From: Fen-1308 sp035319125
GTDB lineage: Bacteria > Nitrospirota > Thermodesulfovibrionia > Thermodesulfovibrionales > Dissulfurispiraceae
Reading direction: 5' to 3'
Length of the DNA stretch: 64,000 nt
Assembly: GCA_035319125.1 (NCBI GenBank)
Contig: DATHDG010000012.1
Location: 106,235 to 170,234, forward strand
Of the stretch, positions 61,804-64,000 are shown piece by piece (the stretch's first letter is position 1; each line of letters begins with the position of its first letter). A program made the position numbers and the translations under genes. The notes below the pieces were generated by a model. The model had not been told where the DNA came from and made no database searches. It worked only from the letters and a program-made list of their open reading frames with translations.

Positions 61804-62468
61804 ATGTCTAAGAATAATCGGATACTTTCGGAAGCTCGACGGATCGCCGATTCCGTGGCAGCGTCGTTGCCGCACACTATTCAGATTGCTGCTTTGTCTT
61901 TGAATTCCAAATTACCCTTTAAAGCTCTCTCAATTCGGGAGCTATTAATTCATCGTGTTTCGGCGCTCGCGAAGCCAGCTGTTGATCTTTTTGAACAAGA
62001 ACAGTTCATACCAGCGATTGTTCTTACTCGCTCTGTTGCTGAAACGGTTGCATTTCTTTTTTGCTTGCATGAGCGTATTGAGCGTTTTCTGAACGACAAA
62101 GACGTTAAGGCCCTTGATGATTTCCTCATGAGCTGCCTGTTAAGTTCGCGAACACAGCCTGACCTGCACAAAGCGATTAATGTGCTTACATTGATTGATC
62201 GCGTCGACAAGGGACATCCTGGGTTTCGTTCTGTTTATGACATACTTTCAGAATACGCCCATCCTAATTGGTCTGGACGCTCGGAGCATTCGGCAAAATC
62301 GACAAAAAACAATTTAAACTGAAACTTGGTCACAAACTCAAGACGGAAACCTTAAAAACAGGCGTTAATGCGCTGACGGGTTCTTTGTTGATCTTTCACC
62401 ATTATTATAACGCGTTGGCCAACGTTATTCGGCGGCTAAATGACTATTTCGAAGATAGCAATGCCTAA
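61804..62468 (+). pseudogene. DUF5677-like protein with a frameshift near 62275
   Basis: The first frame starts at ATG 61804 and ends at 62322 after 172 residues (LIHRVSALAKPAVDLFEQEQFIPAIVLTRSVAETVAFL, SEYAHPNWSG). The frame beginning at about 62268 continues TLGAFGKIDKKQF to GSLLIFHHYYNALANVIRRLN at 62468. Joining HPNWSG with TLGAFG gives one helical protein of about 221 residues, so one base has been lost near 62272-62277 or misread. The family (a helical domain with paired His and Arg) has no clear function. It follows the TAG-broken gene closely, suggesting a patch of decay. Confidence 0.68.
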
Positions 62469-62508
62469 AAGAACACATAACAATGGCTGTCCCGGACGTG
62501 GCAATAAA

Positions 62509-62533
62509 GCGCGCCATGCCGTCGCGCATTTTT
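62509..62533 (+). terminator. Possible terminator after the frameshifted gene
   Basis: GCGCG (62509-62513) pairs with CGCGC (62523-62527) over a nine-base loop, followed by ATTTTT. The short stem makes it weak. Confidence 0.35.
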
Positions 62534-62646
62534 AACATTTGGTCATTCAAGATCAAACCGATTATTGGTAGTTGCTCATAGTGAGCGGAGCGGAAAAATC
62601 AGAATAATAAGGGCACGGCGTGCAACCAGACAAGAGAGGAAAATAT

Positions 62647-62883
62647 ATGAAGACGGTTAAAAAAAGTGAAATGAGAGAGACCTACAAACGAGAAGATTTA
62701 GGTAAGGGGACGAGAGGCAAATACCTTATGGCATATAAGAAAGGAATAAATATCATTCTTCTTAGCCCTGATGTTGCGGCTGCGTTTCCAGATGATGTAT
62801 CGGTCAATGAGGCCCTGCGTAGTCTACTGAAAATTGCACGACAAACAACCTGTCTGGCGAAGCGCTCTACTGGTTCGGCGTAA
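62647..62883 (+). CDS. Small protein, possible antitoxin-like family member
   Basis: This 78-residue protein is started at ATG 62647, with GAGAGGAAA just upstream. The middle (RGKYLMAYKKGINIILLSPDVAAAFPDDVSVNEALRSLLKIA) resembles a common family of short proteins with the pattern PDVAxxFPDxxSVNEALRxLxxIA, which look like ribbon-helix-helix antitoxin or DNA-binding proteins. No toxin gene lies next to it; the following gene is convergent and enzyme-like. It could be a stand-alone regulator or an orphan. The family resemblance is from memory only. Confidence 0.6.
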   Translation: MKTVKKSEMRETYKREDLGKGTRGKYLMAYKKGINIILLSPDVAAAFPDDVSVNEALRSLLKIARQTTCLAKRSTGSA

Positions 62884-62907
62884 TAGCTGCGCGCGATTTT
62901 CGGCACG

Positions 62908-63705
62908 TTATCTATTGCTCATCCGCCATGCGCCAACGCGTAGCTCCTTCGACGTATCCCTTGATTCTTCGCCCAGCGGCGCAATCTCCCACGTCCATGA
63001 TTCATCAGGTTCGGGCAGCATAAGTTCACCCACCGTGCTGCCTTCCTCCACAACCCTTCGATCCCGGTCCCTTCTCGCAAAGGCATAATCCGCAACCAGA
63101 CATACGTCGCATGGCAGCTCTTTCAGCGCCCTGTAATGGGCCGCACGGATCTGGTCGCACCATTTGTTTACGCCCGCTTCATCCAAGCCCGACATTTTTT
63201 TCGATGCATATTCGAGAGGAATCTCTGCAAGCTGCGACAGGATATTCACTGAGACCACAAGTCCTGTGTCCTGATCGACGTCCGGCAGGAACGGCTTGCT
63301 GACAGGAAACTCAGTCACTCTGCTAAGGACATTACTGAAGAGCGCTTCAGCCAGGCCGGTGACGTCGCATTGCACGAGCCGCACGTTTGGATATCGTCCG
63401 GCGCGCCGTCTCACTTCCGGCAGATGGACGATATCCGCAAGCACCACTTCTCCGAAAATTTCCGACAGCCTGTCGAGCGGCACATCAAGCAGAATGCCCG
63501 AACCGATTACAACAACCCTTCGCCTGTTCCGGCATTTTTCCGCAGTCCTGCCGATAAACTGCTGCGTGTTTTCGAGATGGCGCTGCCAGCTTTCACGGCG
63601 TCTCCGGTATCTGCCCCTGAGAGCTATGGCCTGATAAAGATATCCCATGCTGCGCACATAGTTCGGGCATGGCGTCATCAGATAGGTGAGCAGTTCGCTG
63701 ATCAT
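62908..63705 (-). CDS. Rossmann-fold protein resembling SAM methyltransferases, function unknown
   Basis: This 265-residue protein has a nucleotide-binding segment near residues 63-95 (RRVVVIGSGILLDVPLD, then VVLADIVHLPEVRRRAG) followed by VRLVQCDVTGL. That is the order of SAM-binding motifs I, II and III in class I methyltransferases. The N-terminal 60 residues are basic and helical (RGRYRRRRESWQRHLENT). The rest has no motif I recognise. It is divergent from ettA across a 179-base gap. The methyl-transfer role is inferred from fold signals only. Confidence 0.65.
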   Translation of the reverse strand: MISELLTYLMTPCPNYVRSMGYLYQAIALRGRYRRRRESWQRHLENTQQFIGRTAEKCRNRRRVVVIGSGILLDVPLDRLSEIFGEVVLADIVHLPEVRRRAGRYPNVRLVQCDVTGLAEALFSNVLSRVTEFPVSKPFLPDVDQDTGLVVSVNILSQLAEIPLEYASKKMSGLDEAGVNKWCDQIRAAHYRALKELPCDVCLVADYAFARRDRDRRVVEEGSTVGELMLPEPDESWTWEIAPLGEESRDTSKELRVGAWRMSNR

Positions 63706-63884
63706 ATAGGTTAATTATAGCCGACATTGTCTGCCGCGGCCCGCGACACGGTTACAACCTGACTATCTGCTGATGACAAAAGACGGCCCGAATAAGGTAA
63801 AATGACTGTCACTGGTATGACCCTTTTGCCCCGCTGACGGCAGCGCTTTCGGCATAATCAACAAATCACGGAGGTTTTCAATAT

Positions 63885-64000
63885 ATGAGCAACGAGCCTA
63901 ACAAGATTATCTACTCCATGGTGGGAGTAGGCAAATATTACGACAAGAAGCCGATTCTGAAGGACATATATCTTTCATACTTCTACGGCGCAAAGATCGG
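63885..64000 (+). CDS. ettA: Energy-dependent translational throttle protein, 5' part only
   Basis: Only the first 38 residues are inside the window (NKIIYSMVGVGKYYDKKPIL, then a YGAKIG end). They match the start of the ABC-F protein EttA (IYSM...V.K...KxIL.DI.LSFxxGAKIG), just before the first Walker A motif. EttA binds the ribosomal E site and gates translation initiation according to ATP level. CGGAGGT at 63869-63875 is the ribosome site. Assignment to EttA and not another ABC-F subfamily rests on this short stretch. Confidence 0.82.
   Translation, partial: MSNEPNKIIYSMVGVGKYYDKKPILKDIYLSYFYGAKI

Noticed and set aside
61261..62646. Integron cassette array
   Set aside because: Short plus-strand genes and small palindromes hint at it, but I found no GTTRRRY core sites in order, no attC-type long hairpin and no integrase.
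1..64000. CRISPR array, insertion sequence, prophage or rRNA
   Set aside because: Reading through the window I saw no regularly spaced repeats, transposase or phage genes, flanking inverted repeats with target duplications, or rRNA sequence.
1..64000. Selenoprotein encoded in the window
   Set aside because: With tRNA-Sec present I looked for family genes broken by an in-frame TGA. The broken genes here involve TAG or frameshifts, not TGA.

Overview
The window looks like a chromosomal segment of a Gram-negative anaerobic or microaerophilic bacterium. By eye the G+C content is moderate. Supporting signs are lipid A-type acyltransferase, LolA-like and RND/MMPL-type genes, an outer-membrane polysaccharide export protein, a futalosine hydrolase (menaquinone by the futalosine route), a Tat-exported superoxide reductase, a selenocysteine tRNA and many radical-SAM enzymes. 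The gene content resembles Nitrospirota (Thermodesulfovibrionia) or Desulfobacterota. That placement is an inference from gene content, not a computed result. I found no insertion sequence, prophage, CRISPR array or rRNA.

Layout. (1) 1-8.9 kb: a partial polysaccharide export gene and miaA on the minus strand, then leuB-asd-metK-ahcY (branched-chain and aspartate-family amino acids, SAM synthesis and SAH recycling) on the plus strand, closed by a good terminator, then a DegP-type protease and a small unknown gene. (2) 8.9-14.8 kb, minus strand: a tight five-gene operon of TPR protein, PilZ protein, hybrid histidine kinase, NamZ-like exo-muramidase and a fused MurU-AmgK enzyme. The last two form a peptidoglycan-sugar salvage pair. 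(3) 14.86 kb: tRNA-Sec. (4) 15.08-42.47 kb: about 27 kb of closely packed plus-strand genes, many joined by ATGA-type overlaps, which I read as one biosynthetic cluster for an unusual membrane or outer-membrane lipid.

The cluster contains two intact ketosynthases, two ketosynthase-like proteins (at least one without its catalytic residues), an acyl carrier protein, a ketoreductase, a FabZ-like protein whose catalytic His is Gln, a holo-ACP synthase, a PaaK-like adenylating enzyme, two methyltransferases, a CrtI-like FAD oxidoreductase, an ATP-grasp protein, a polysaccharide deacetylase, a GT2 glycosyltransferase, an LpxL-like acyltransferase, a LolA-like carrier and an MMPL exporter. It also has five radical-SAM enzymes: one of the COG1964/tetraether-synthase (Tes) type, two B12-binding and two that look like SPASM or short radical-SAM proteins. 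The chassis resembles aryl-polyene clusters. The radical-SAM plus CrtI-like additions recall candidate ladderane clusters of anammox bacteria. The combination with a Tes-like enzyme is the most novel system in the window. The leuB-asd-metK-ahcY block supplies and recycles SAM in general, but there is no evidence of a specific link.

(5) 42.5-64 kb: ordinary genes in mixed orientation. They include a lipoprotein hydrolase, LapA-like and MscS-like membrane proteins, a FecR-domain protein with a long disordered tail, a phospholipase D-family enzyme with a nuclease-family neighbour, HAD phosphatase, pyrE, mqnB, an OsmC protein, nadB, a group of small secreted His/Met/Cys-rich proteins with an FmdB zinc ribbon, a CYTH protein, superoxide reductase, a DEAD-box helicase and pgi. 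A short decayed patch follows (61.3-62.5 kb) with one gene broken by an in-frame TAG and one by a frameshift. The window ends in the start of ettA.
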